From NCBI GenBank assembly GCA_029844215.1, contig CM056723.1:85552790-85616789 (forward strand): DNA of 64,000 bases, written 5' to 3'. The notes below the pieces were generated by a model, which worked only from the letters and a program-made list of their open reading frames with translations, did not search any database and was not told the origin of the DNA. Source of the DNA: Przewalskia tangutica (lineage: Eukaryota; Streptophyta; Magnoliopsida; Solanales; Solanaceae). Both the position numbers and the translations under genes were made by a program. This document shows, in pieces, positions 11,701-22,720 of this stretch (positions are counted from its first letter, which is position 1; each line of letters starts with the position of its first letter).

Positions 11701-12173
11701 GGGAAGGCTTTCAAGACTTAGAAACTTTGTGGAATGGATGAATAAGTCTTCCAAAGGGGGGGTATTTATAGTACAAGCCAAGGCCAACCAATGGCCAAGA
11801 TCTAGCCAAGTGCTATGCAAGTGTAGGGCCAAGATCAAGCCATGTGCAACCTTATCCATCTACCCAAAATATCCTACCAACTCCTTGACCAAACAATGGC
11901 CAATTCGTCCAAGCCAACCGCCATGGCGCTCCATGAGAGGGTGACAAGTGTAAGCCCTCTTGTTGGTCCAAAATGTTTCGTCTCTCGGAAAAATCCGCAA
12001 AAATTAAAAATGACATAGCCGTATTTTACCCTACGAAAGCTGTGGAAACGTTTCGTCGAAAAACGACTCTAACCGGGTGTTGTGCACAAAGTGAAATCGT
12101 CCAAGCCTATTTGAAGGTTCAAATTTTCTACGTACGTCCTTACGTACATACTCTGGAAATACGGGGTATAACA
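8724..12173 (-). repeat. E3 3' LTR
   Basis: It is about 3.45 kb and runs on the + strand from TGTCACGAC to ACGGGGTATAACA. It contains a degraded minisatellite of the CGCATAGGCC type at about 9540-9770, the conserved module at about 10330-10500 and a TATA box at 11763-11771. It is near-identical over long stretches to 14814-18239; many differences are at CAG/CTG sites. Confidence 0.92.
11763..11771 (-). promoter_or_regulatory. TATA box, E3 3' LTR
   Basis: TATTTATAG reads CTATAAATA on the element strand, followed by CCCCCC. The motif and its setting are the same in the LTRs with a complete U3 in E2, E3, E6, E7, E8, E9, S1 and the solo LTR at 48643. Confidence 0.75.
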
Positions 12174-12188
12174 TTCTCCCCTCCTTAG
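12174..12188 (-). other. Polypurine tract, E3
   Basis: TTCTCCCCTCCTTAG next to the LTR is the complement of a purine-rich tract (CTAAGGAGGGGAGAA). This is the plus-strand primer site of LTR retrotransposons. E9 has the same variant at 62206-62219. Confidence 0.85.
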
Positions 12189-13050
12189 AAACATTCGTCC
12201 CGAATGTTCTTTCTAAGTCTCGAAACAAACGCGCGTCAGTATAGTCTTCACTACTATACTTACGAGGACGATCCTGCCACACCTGGCCACAGAAACATCT
12301 GCGCAAAATTCTTACATCCAAGTCCACGAGGAATCACCTCTAACATCACCACCGCTCTCTCCGGGGTCTAAAACATACTCCTTCGCACCGCGCCTCTTTA
12401 CAAAAGAAATGATACCACTTTTGTCACTTTGCCGCGAGTTTCTAGTGTCACTCCGGCGACCCAACAAATGGTACCGGGCTGCATGCGATCCCTGAGGCTG
12501 TCGTATACTCGAACCCTTCCCATTCGCGTCGCTTGATTTCCAAAACTACAGGTTACTATCTCTAACGTGGTCATCATTAACGAGGAACACTCTGGATGGA
12601 TCTCGATACTTTCGAACATATCAATCTGAAAGACCGGACGTATTGCCTCCTAAGTCGAGCGGCAAAAGCTAACCTATAGGCAACTGGCCTATTCTTCACA
12701 TGAACTCAAAGGGCCCAAGTAACTCGGGCTAAGTTCCTCTGTTTTCCAAAACTCGTCATACCCAACGGGTGGTACTTTCGAAGACCGACCGTCAACACGA
12801 ACTCTGGCGTCGTCGCGATTATCCATACGATTTCTACGAGTGCCAGAACCTCTTCTAGACAAGCTTTACCTATCCGATCTGCTGGAACAAGCTGAACCGA
12901 CTATCGAATCTTGCCAACATCGAACCAATCGGCCGTGACTTACACTTCCGCCCTACAAGGCTTCATAAGGCGACATCCAAACAGAAATGGTAGCTTAAGC
13001 ACTCCTCCACGAGGCGACAATCCCACAACTACCCCGGAATCCAGCGCGGC
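12189..13050 (-). pseudogene. Integrase C-terminal remnant and 3' untranslated spacer, E3
   Basis: On the minus strand, 13050 to about 12650 reads in broken pieces as the end of the integrase core and the GPY/F module. An EALYGRKC-like segment lies near 12940-12960, and a KFGKRGKLSP-type segment with the following glycine-proline motif lies near 12700-12760. These match the intact E1 sequence at 6480-6560. No frame is open across it. The remaining bases to 12189 are an untranslated spacer with no recognisable domain. The integrase core and all upstream pol domains are absent. This is a relic without likely function. Confidence 0.65.
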
Positions 13051-13930
13051 GGCGAATGCGATTCTGAGACTCACCTGAGTTCCTAACCCTGCCTGGTAAA
13101 ACTGTTAGAAAACGAAAATAGCCACAACCTGGGCCTCACTGTCTTGACATAAGGTGAAGGTAGGCACCCCGTGCAGCCTTACAACCTTTCTGATAAATCA
13201 ACACTGCCGAGTGAACGGTCCTGACCGAAGAACACGATGGGCTGCCCCCATCGGCCCGACTACTGGTCGAACGCATCCACGAACTTCGTCTGTTGGTTAA
13301 TCGAACTTGGGCCAAACACCGCGTGATCCTACCACTGGCGGAACCATCACAACCGACCCGCGCCCAAACATGCCGCGGGTTGACCCGGCGTGGCCCTCAA
13401 CCGACCGGCAGCGCGCAAAGCGCTAGCTCCCGAAGGAAAACTCTCGCTAATCACGTTCACGAAAACCTGGCGGTCTTCTTAGCTCAACTACCTCTTTCAT
13501 TCCACTACTCGAGGACTTATCCTCAAACATAACTCACGTGCATAATGCACTCCTATAAGGTCAAACATGAACACTACACCTTTACTCGAGATGGCCTTAC
13601 CTCTAAGGTCTCCGAATAACACTCTAAGGCTCACACTTTCTCTATCCCCAAATCTTACTTGGTTAACTAACCAGATTTCTAATCACAATATACACTCGCT
13701 ATCAGAACCACGACTTAAGATATACTCATCTCATCATACGCTACTAATCTCTAGAGGGTTGGGATAAACTGTATCTCTTGCTCCACTCCTTAAGTCGTTC
13801 TAATCAAACACCTTCGTAGAGCGCAGCTAAGGAAGGTGGCGACTACCCATCGATCACGAAGGCTAAGTCCTCCTACAAGGACACTCTTTCGACATCAGAC
13901 CCTGACGGTCGTAGGTAAAACAAGTACTAA
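13051..13930 (-). other. Non-coding spacer of E3 interior
   Basis: Read on the minus strand, this matches the post-gag spacer of E6, E7 and E9, including the CTGGTTAGTTAACC to GTGAGCCTTAGA stretch (about 13630-13680, compare 42025-42075). Open frames on the + strand (for example 13293-13532) have no gag or pol similarity and are treated as chance. Confidence 0.6.
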
Positions 13931-14612
13931 CTAAAAGATGACATTCCCCGGGATGACGTCTGTCACACTGTGAATACTGGGGGAAAAACTGAATCCGGCT
14001 GGCTGGAACCTACATGTAGCTGTGAATCGGAAGCTCTGGAGCTCTGACCCGACTCTGCGTACCCGAGCGTCCACGAACCACTGGAGGACCTTTCTGCACT
14101 GGTGGATGTGCATAATCTAATCCGCTGGTGAGGCGACTCGCCTCAAAAGTTACTAAAGGACCTTGCTGCTCTGGCCCTCTCCTGCCGTCCTTCGTTAACC
14201 CGTCGATCTCTACGTTTCTCGGCCTGCTGCGCATAAGCCCGTACACAGGCCATGCTCAAGCCTAACTGAAGAATTACTTTCGCACAACCCTCTCTTAGAT
14301 AGTCATCAAGACTCGCGGTACATCGGTACACTCTCTGGTAGCCAAATCCATATCTAGTAACAGGGTCGCCTTTTTGCAATCTATATTCTCTGTCCCCAGT
14401 CGTGGAACTGAAGGTTCATATATCATGGCCGCAGTAGGAACTGCCGCCGCCGTGCTAAACTCTGCTGGGGCTAGTGACGTCGCAAAACTCCCCGAATGAA
14501 GCACCACCCCAGGTGATGATTGGGTCTGTGCCCACGTAACCCTCTGTACTCTACTCGCAGCTCCCTCGGCTGCCTTGCCCTCCTGGGCCCGGGTTTGCCT
14601 ACGCGGAGGCAT
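13931..14612 (-). pseudogene. gag: gag lacking the capsid-like core, E3
   Basis: The start at 14612 gives MPPRRQTRAQEGKAAEGAAS, matching the other gag N-termini. The frame continues to about 14345, then jumps to the post-core segment (SLDDYLREGCAKV, EKRRDRR, about 14310-14190). The tail ends near 13931, where the zinc-finger region is expected but not clean. The roughly 500-bp stretch encoding the retrotransposon gag core, present in E7 at about 52490-52840, is missing. The protein as read could not form the usual capsid lattice, so this copy would depend on gag in trans. Confidence 0.78.
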
Positions 14613-14796
14613 AGCGGTAAGGGAAAGAAATACGTTAGAGGTCCAACTTACAACACAACTCTAAGGCACGATCTCGAGTGAGAAGAGTAGAAACCAATCC
14701 TAAATATCCTATAGCCTCACGATTATTGATGTGGTGCACAACACCGATAATCAAGACTCTCTTGGATACGATGCGTAGACACTTTCAGGATTAAGC

Positions 14797-14808
14797 GCTC
14801 TGATACCA
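14797..14808 (-). other. Primer-binding site, E3
   Basis: GCTCTGATACCA is the complement of TGGTATCAGAGC. It sits a few bases from the start of the LTR at 14814 and fits initiator tRNA-Met priming. Confidence 0.88.
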
Positions 14809-14813
14809 CTTTT

Positions 14814-17800
14814 TCACGACCGAACGGGCTGTGGTGGTGCCTTACCGGGCACCGGTAGTCATACATCGGAGAAAATCAGAACATAAATCAATAACATAAA
14901 ATAACGAAGTATAAACAATAGCACGTGAAAACTTGCCTTTGGCATATATATAAACAACAACTCTTTCAACACGAGCAGTTTAATCCTTTTACAAACCACG
15001 CCAGCGGTACTACAGACCTCTACGAATGATATGACAACAACGACGGGGCGGGGCCGTCATACCCCGAATGTAAACACCTACAACAACGGGGACTATGCGA
15101 ATAAGCCTCGGGAACGGAGCTTCCCAAGCGAACTGTGACCCTAGGCGAGGATCAACGGCGGTGTACCTTTACTGCGGCATGAGCGCGGCCCCGAAGGAGG
15201 TCGATCTAACATGTACCAAGTATGTGAAACATGAAGATAATGTAAATGAAATCATAGTAGTCTCTAGAAAGCAGGAGACCTGTATGATAACCAAACTCCA
15301 GTTCACAATAAATAAGCAGTCATGTCTAGTCAGGGACTCACGCCTCGAAGTCACCACTCGATATAACAATGGGTCTCGCCCGCGACATCAATCATGCGTG
15401 GAATACCTTCCCACTGCGCGTGATCGATGATAGAAAATCACCAGGAATACACACGAACAACGGGTCCCTGTGTCCAAATAAAGCGATGCAGAGTAATGCG
15501 AAGGCATGGCGGAGCTACTAACACCTACTAACAAAGTCATAAAGCGTATCATGATATCTGTCTAGGCCGTCACATGATCAAAGGTGGTCGCTCGCGCAAT
15601 ATCAAATATCGCGTCTAGCCACTGGAACTCCCATGACTCCGCGTAGGCCAATCTCATAGGCGCGTGAGGTATAACCCGCGTCGGTAGCTACTCCGACATC
15701 GTCTGGACTCGCGATCGCATGGCCACGTAGACCGCATGACCATAAAGGCGCCGCGCTAACACGGAACTCTCGTAGCTCGCGCAGGCCCGGGACCGCGTGA
15801 GGTATTCTCGAATCATGGTCCTGGACCGCTGAGTTTACCCGCGTCGGAGGCGGCTTAACCCGGAAACACGGTGAGTGGTATAATACCAACATAACGGTTT
15901 ATCGTTTAAACAACCTAAGCACAATCGAGGAAAACCGCTTTACACAACCATCACGAATACTATCACGCGTAGCATCCTAATATGATTACTTATCAAATCA
16001 ACACGAAGGTATTACAAGGCTATCACAAACCAATACAATCAAGTTATTCACACATAAGGTACTTTCTACTATATGATTAACGAGATCGGGTTTTATCCCC
16101 AAAGTACTTTATCTGATAACTCTTTAAAGATATGTTACTTTCACAAAAGTCACACAATACCGTAGTATATAACAATAGAGTGATTATCTTTTGAAGTAAA
16201 TCAAAACACTTCTCTTAGTAAAACCAAGTAACAACATTCTTTCTCAAACGTCCAAGTTTGCCTAATTTCAAATGTTCACGTTTCTTATTTTAGAAAGGTT
16301 TCGTAGTTCTAGCCTTATTTATTTAAGAATATAATTCTCTTTTAAACCATCCGAGAAACATAAGCCTTATATGTGAGTAGGATATTCTTGTTTATAACAA
16401 TCTTATTACGTGACCATGACCTAGGAAATATCATTTTGTCTCATCTTAGCTTACATGCGGATGGAAGTTTCTCTTGGTTTTAATAATACTTAATCGGTCA
16501 AAACATTTCCTTTTATTAACGCTGCAGTGGTTTGTCGATACACATTCTGATTTCCGAAATCAGTAAAACATTCTTAAGCCGTTATACCTAACTTCCCATA
16601 AAGCTAGTATAACTCTTAAGTTTTCAAAAACCAAGTATTACTTCAGTTCTTTATTAACACATAACAAGCCAGTTATAGTTCAAATCAGTTACCTTTTAAA
16701 AACCACATGTATTTTCTTACCAGCATAAAGCTGTTATAACCAACTTCCCATAAAGCCGTTATAACACTTTATGTTTTAAACCAATCGAATACATTTTACG
16801 TATCGTCTCTGCGTACTACATAGTTCACACATATCATGCTAGAAGAGATAGGAAGAGGTTCACATACCTCGCGACGAGTATCGACTAATAGCAAAGCGCT
16901 CAAGTACTTCCCGTCGGCTACTCCTTAAGCCAAGTAGATCGCGCCACGTAGTACTTCAACCTATAAGGCCACAGCGCTTATTAACATCTAGATCTCTTCG
17001 TAGAACATTCTACAGAAAATTCGGCAAGACTCCCCACATGGCGTAAATCTCTCTCTATCGGGGCGGCTACCAAGCCAACCAGGGGTTATCGTCTAATCGG
17101 ACGTGCACAATGCTACCTCACAGAAAAGCTACACAAGTGCATGTCTGATCCATGTAATTACTGATTCGAGACTCTTCTTTCGAAAAGGTTTCTTATTATT
17201 GGGCTTAAGTCAAAAGACATTGCGATACTACGTTGATTCTATATATAGTATACGTCAACTAGATAGTCTAACAACATGTAATTTCCACTTACAATCGGGG
17301 GACCAGATAATTACCTCGATCAGCCCATACTTATCCAAGTTATAATGTCGATCCTGAGCAAGGTTTAGCTCCTACTCCGTGCGCTTCAATCCGCTCCAAA
17401 CAACCGCAGAAGTTCTAACCAACCTACTTAAATACTTGACCAACTATGAAGATTTCCTTAGGGTTTCGGTTTGGTGGTGGGAAGTATAATAGTATTTACG
17501 GGCTTTTCGTATAAGTATAACCTTAGAATACTACAAGGTATACGACTAAGGTAATTTGGGCATTATAACAATACTTTTGAGAGTATTTCTACCAAGAGGG
17601 GGTATTATCTGAGAACAACTAGGCTAGGGGTACCCAGCTAGCACCACGCGAGGGGTGTATACCCCTCGGCCTACACTAGGGGACTCTCGGCCAAGGGGGG
17701 GGTCAAGGGTGCTCTCGGCCAGGCCTTTCTCAAAGGAGAGGAGGGACGAACCACTCTGAGGGAGAGGAAGGCTTTCAAGACTTAGAAACTTTGTGGAATG

Positions 17801-18239
17801 GATGAATAAGTCTTCCAAAGGGGGGGTATTTATAGTACAAGCCAAGGCCAACCAATGGCCAAGATCTAGCCAAGTGCTATGCAAGTGTAGGGCCAAGATC
17901 AAGCCATGTGCAACCTTATCCATCTACCCAAAAATATCCTACCAGCTCCTTGACCAAACAATGGCCAATTCGTCCAAGCCAACCGCCCACAACGCTCCAA
18001 TGAGAGGGTGACAAGTGTCGCCCTCTTGTTGGTCCAAAATGTTTCGTCTCTCGGAAAAATCCGCAAAAATTAAAAATGACATAGCCGTATTTTACCCTAC
18101 GAAAGCTGTGGAAACGTTTCGTCGAAAAACGACTCTAACCGGGTGTTGTGCACAAAGTGAAATCGTCCAAGCCTATTTGAAGGTTCAAATTTTCTACGTA
18201 CGTCCTTACGTACATACTCTGGAAATACGGGGTATAACA
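14814..18239 (-). repeat. E3 5' LTR
   Basis: It is about 3.43 kb and pairs with 8724-12173. Its PBS-side end is damaged (TTCACGACCG instead of TGTCACGACC). A TATA box lies at 17827-17835. The right end GGTATAACA abuts the TSD TTAGT. Confidence 0.9.
17827..17835 (-). promoter_or_regulatory. TATA box, E3 5' LTR
   Basis: CTATAAATA on the minus strand. As part of the 5' LTR this is the copy that would drive element RNA. Confidence 0.75.
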
Positions 18240-19749
18240 TTAGTGTTGTAACTTAGCAAAATCAACTCGACTCCAATGCTTACTAGACACTCTTACCAAC
18301 GTCTCTCATAAGACTTGGTAAGAACTTAGGAATAATTTAGACATGCCTTTAGCATAGAATCAATAATATGAATACTCTAATAACGAGGCAAGTATACTTC
18401 AACAAATAAGTCATGTATACTCCAATAATCAATCATGCCCATAGAAGGAAGAAGTTCACATACCTCATTGGCGATAACCCATACGACGAGTAGCAATACG
18501 CTCCAATGTACCTCAACTTTATCGGCTACTCCACAAACCAAGTATAACATGCTACACGTAGTACTTCAACCTATAATGACGATAGCACGTCTATCAATAT
18601 CAAGCTTACTATTGTAAGACTTATACCAAATAATGACCCTCTTATTCTACGGGAATTTGGGCAGCACTTCCTTTGTTACTACGTGCTTTTCCACATTTTC
18701 CAAGGCCCGTATTAATCAATCAACACGCCACATTTAAGGCACAACCAACATTTAACCAAAGGGGATTACACGCCTAACTGGACGTGTAAAATTCTTCCCC
18801 ACAATCTATACAAAACAACCTATAAAAATGACACAACGACGTCTAACTGTTTTAGGCAGTTTTCGGCCAACAACAACTACAACAATCCAAAGTCCTTTTC
18901 CTTAATTCATTTTAATCCAATTCATATTCCAACATGTTATATAAGTTATATAAACTATCAACAACAATATTTCCTTCATTATATAACATGCAACACGTGA
19001 AAATAACACGATAAAAACAATCAACAATTCCAATGGCCAAAAAGGCTAGTCTCGGCCTTATCATCCAAAGTAGGGCATGCACACCTTATTTTCCATATCT
19101 TCCTTAATAAAAGTCCATCTACTAACCATAACAATGAGTAATATCTAACTACTGCCAAGGAAGAAGAATCATTACCTTATTTTTGAGCCAAAAATCGTCC
19201 AAAACAGCCCTTACTATATTGGCCTGCAGTTTTCGTTTCACTCCACTTCTTCAAGTTCCAATCACATATATGTGACCCCTATGAACTTATACACAACTTC
19301 ACTTTGTATTTTGCTTCAAAAAAGTTGATAAAACTTAGGGTTTCACACCCTCTATTCTCGGCCAACACCTTGTTCTAAGGGTTTAAGGGGTTATCTTTGC
19401 TTAGCACTTCATTAGGGAGCAGTCTTGAGTTTGAAGATTTGTCATCAAAGATTGAATAATTTTGGTCCTCCATTTTTGCTCTTGGCCGAGAGCTCTCAAA
19501 GGGGAAGGCAAAATATTTCTTGAAATTTGACTAAGTGTTAAGTCTTGCAAGACCAATCCATATATAATGTATCTCTATGTGTGGATGCTTGACGAGTGTA
19601 TGGCCTAAGTGTAGCAAGACAAGTGGAGTGGGACCCACAAGGCCCACTTGTCCACTTATCACAAAATATCTAAGTCAAGTCTTCAAGACCAAGTAGGGGG
19701 TGCCACGTGTCACCCTCTCATTGGTCTAAAAATATTTCATCTCCCAAAA
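18240..19749 (-). repeat. E4 3' LTR, segment 2
   Basis: This continues segment 1 across E3. GTTGTAACTTAGCAAAATC at 18245 onward matches 36940-37020 of the minus LTR at 35142. It contains the complement of the CGTCCGGTTAGACGTG block near 18770-18795 and a GTGGGACCCAC palindrome near 19629-19639. It stops at the TSD CAAAA of E2 (19745-19749). No gene is seen in this 1.5 kb. Confidence 0.78.
19745..19749. repeat. Target-site duplication CAAAA of E2 (left copy)
   Basis: CAAAA precedes TGTTACACC at 19750, and an identical CAAAA follows the 3' LTR end at 29472-29476. Confidence 0.92.
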
Positions 19750-19964
19750 TGTTACACCCCGTAGTTTCAGGGTATGTATACGAGGACGTACGTACGAGAA
19801 TACGACAGTAAAATTGGAAAGGAAGAAAGATGTGATTTTTCGACGGAAAAATTTTCGGATTTTGTGAAGGAAAAATATTCGTTAAAGGGAATTGGATTCC
19901 CAGATTTGGTATTTGGACTTTTTGGAATATTTGAGAATTATGAAATTTTATTTCCGAAATTGGT

Positions 19965-20281
19965 CACGTGGGGCCCACGGGAAAATTTACGGTTTTGTGG
20001 GGCCCACTTTATTTTCGGATTTTTGGCATTACGGATATTCTCGGAAGATGAAATATTTTGGACGAGTAGGAGGGAGACACATGTCACCCCCGTGTGGCCA
20101 TGTTGGCCGAATTGGAGAAGGACAAATGGGACGTTTTTTTGGTGGACAAGTGGCCCATTTTTGTGGTGGCCACTTGTCCCATTTTTGTGGTAGCCAAATG
20201 GTTGGCCAACTACCCACACACATGTACCCCATCCTCACCATCCACTTGCCTAGATCTTGGCCATTGATTTCCCTATAAATA
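19965..20281 (+). promoter_or_regulatory. E2 5' LTR promoter: G-box, two GTGGGGCCCAC palindromes, TATA box
   Basis: CACGTG lies at 19965-19970, overlapping GTGGGGCCCAC at 19968-19978. A second GTGGGGCCCAC is at 19997-20007. GTGGGNCCCAC is the known binding consensus of plant TCP factors and CACGTG that of bZIP/bHLH factors. The TATA box CTATAAATA is at 20273-20281. Use by such factors is inference. Confidence 0.65.
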
Positions 20282-21691
20282 CCCCTTGTGTGCAAGACTT
20301 TATTTCATCCACATTAGAAAGTTTCCAAGTCTTGAAAATCCCCTCCCTTTCTCTTGTGTGCTCTCGGCTTTGGCCATGATTCTTGAGCAAAAATTGTCCA
20401 AAAATTATTAAAGTTTTAAGTGTTCTTCCTTAGGGTGTTAGGAAGATTGTGTACCAAGAGTTGGAAAAGATTTCACACCCCTAGCCTTAGATATACCCCT
20501 TGGCCGAAACATTGCCAAATTGTAGCCTAAGTGTTCTTCACTTTTTGGAGTTGAATCTTGAAGAGGAGTTGGTTATGAACTTCTAAGGGTTGCTTGGAGC
20601 GGGTTGGAGCGTAAGGAATTGGAGCTAAACGTTGCTCAAGATCGACTTATAATCTTGGATAATTTTGGGCTTATCGAGGTAATGATCTATGTCCCTCTAT
20701 TGTAATTGGATATTACATATTGTAGTAGTTTAGAATTGAGTATAAGATATATTGGAAGGATGATTATAAAGAATTGAACTGTATTTACAGTAGACTTGTA
20801 GTATTATTGTGGGGCAGTGTTGTACACGTCCGGTTAGACGTGTAACCCCCCCAGGAGTTGTTGGCTTGGTAGCGGGCCTTGTTAGAGGAGGAGATTTATG
20901 TGGTTACGGGGGGGAGGTGCTGCCGAATTTTCCGTAGAATAAGGAACCTAGTACTTAGAATTGTTCTACGAAGAGATCGAGAAGTTGATAGACGTTTTGT
21001 GGCCTTTATAGGTTGAGATACTATGAGTAGCATATTCTACTTGAAGGGTGGAAAAGGCTAGCAGGGTTACAGTACTTTGGAGCTTTTTGCTTATTGTCGA
21101 TAATCATCGCGAGTTATGTGAACCTCTTCCTATCTTTTCTAGCGTGATTGTTGTGAACTATGTAGTACGGTAGACGTACGTGTGCTAAACGAATTTGGTT
21201 GGTTTAAAACATAAAGTGTTATAACGGCTTTATGGGAAGTTTGTTATAACAACTTTATGTAGGTAAAGAAATGGTCTGTGGTTTTTAAAAGATAAGAGAC
21301 TTGACTTATAAATGACTTGATGTGAAATATTAAGGACTTGGTTTGTGTTAAAAAGTTGTGAAACCGCATTTACGAGAAATGGGTAATTGGGTTTTAAAAA
21401 GGAATAAGTTATATTGATTTCGGAAATGAGAATAAGTATCGAACAAACCACTGCAGCGTTAATAAAGGAAAATGTATTGACAAATAATTAATTATATTAA
21501 AATCAGTAGAAACCTCCATCTGCATAGAAGCTAAGATAAGACAAAATTGTATTACATTTTCTAGATCATGGTTGCTTTAATAAGATCATTAATAACAAGT
21601 ATTGATTTTTCTTAAATTCCAAAGTAAGGAACTTGTTTTCTAAAAGAAAAGAGACTTAAGGAAATTAAAGTGTTTTGGTTTTAAAGAAAGG

Positions 21692-21790
21692 CATGGTTTT
21701 GTCTTAAAATGGGTTAAAAGGAAGTCATGGTTTTGTCTTAAATTGGTTTAAAAAGGAAGTCATGGTTTTGTCTTAAATTGGTTTATTCGA
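21692..21790 (+). repeat. Three-copy 34/35-bp repeat, E2 5' LTR
   Basis: CATGGTTTTGTCTTAAA begins at 21692, 21726 and 21761. The same triplication is in the 3' LTR (about 27776 onward); E6 has one unit. Confidence 0.8.
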
Positions 21791-22063
21791 AAAGAAGATA
21801 TGGAAATTGTTTTGGTTTACTTAAAAAGATAGTTACTCTATTTTGATACTACGGGTATCGTGTGACTTTTTGTGAAAGAAATGGATATTTTAAAGAGTTA
21901 AAATACGTAGTACCTTGGGGTTAAAATCCGTATTTGTTGTAATAAAAATGAAAGTCTATGAGTATGTTGAACTTGCCTATGCTTGTGGTGATAACCTTTG
22001 TTGTGCAAGTGTTGTATTTCTGTGCTACCGAGTCTCTCGTTGGAGGGCCGGCTATCTGGTTGA

Positions 22064-22720
22064 TTGATGGACATACTGACACGATGGGTGGCCGACAGGT
22101 ATGCTTCCAATATATCGATCCTTTTGGACATACTGACACGATGGGTGGCCCACGGGTATGCTTCCATTAGGAGTGTTATCTTGTTATTTGCTTTGGACAT
22201 ACCGACCACGATGGGTGGCGAGTATGCGTCCATTATGATTGTTATCTTGTTAGTTCCTTTTGGACATACTGACACGATGGGTGGCCCACGGGTATGCTTC
22301 CATTAGGAGTGTTATCTTGTTATTTGCTTTGGACATACTGACACGATGGGTGGCCCACGAGTATGTTTCCATTATGATTGTTATCTTGTTATTTCCTTTT
22401 GGACATACTGACACGATGGGTGGCCCACGAGTATGCTTCCATTAAAGTGTTATCTGTTTATTTGCTTTGGACATACCGACACGATGTGTGGCCCGAGTAT
22501 GCTTCCATTATGATTGTTATCTTGTTATTTCCTTTTGGACATACCGACACGATGGGTGGCCACGGGTATGCTTCCATTAAGTGTTATCTTAATATTTGCT
22601 TTGGAAATCTCGACACGATGGGTGGCCACGAGTATGTTTCCATTATGATTGTTATCTTGTTATTTCCTTTGGACATACCGACACGATGGGTGGCCGGGTA
22701 TCTTCCATTAGGATGGTTCC
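22064..22720 (+). repeat. 69/70-bp dimeric minisatellite, E2 5' LTR
   Basis: About ten units carry ACACGATGGGTGGCCCACG. Alternate units end in TTATTTGCTTT and TTATTTCCTTTT, giving a higher-order repeat of about 139 bp. The right part (22440-22700) has small losses compared with the 3' LTR array. Confidence 0.9.

Larger units (their letters stand above)
8724..18239 (-). mobile_element. E3: complete minus-strand element, gag plus integrase remnant only
   Basis: Both LTRs (8724-12173 and 14814-18239), PBS, PPT and a perfect TTAGT duplication are present, so the insertion is a single complete event into E4. The interior is about 2.64 kb. In element order it holds gag lacking its central core, a non-coding spacer, an integrase C-terminal remnant and the PPT. 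Protease, RT and RNase H are missing, so it is non-autonomous. Confidence 0.92.

Noticed and set aside
11478..11944. Cluster of overlapping frames on both strands near a G-rich tract
   Set aside because: It lies around the TATA box and start of the transcribed LTR region; frames are not kept in the E3 partner LTR at 17620-18010.
19774..20193. 139-codon frame near the start of both E2 LTRs (also 25860-26279)
   Set aside because: It lies upstream of the TATA box in U3, has no recognisable domain, overlaps other frames on both strands and is broken in E6 and E8. Conservation reflects LTR identity.
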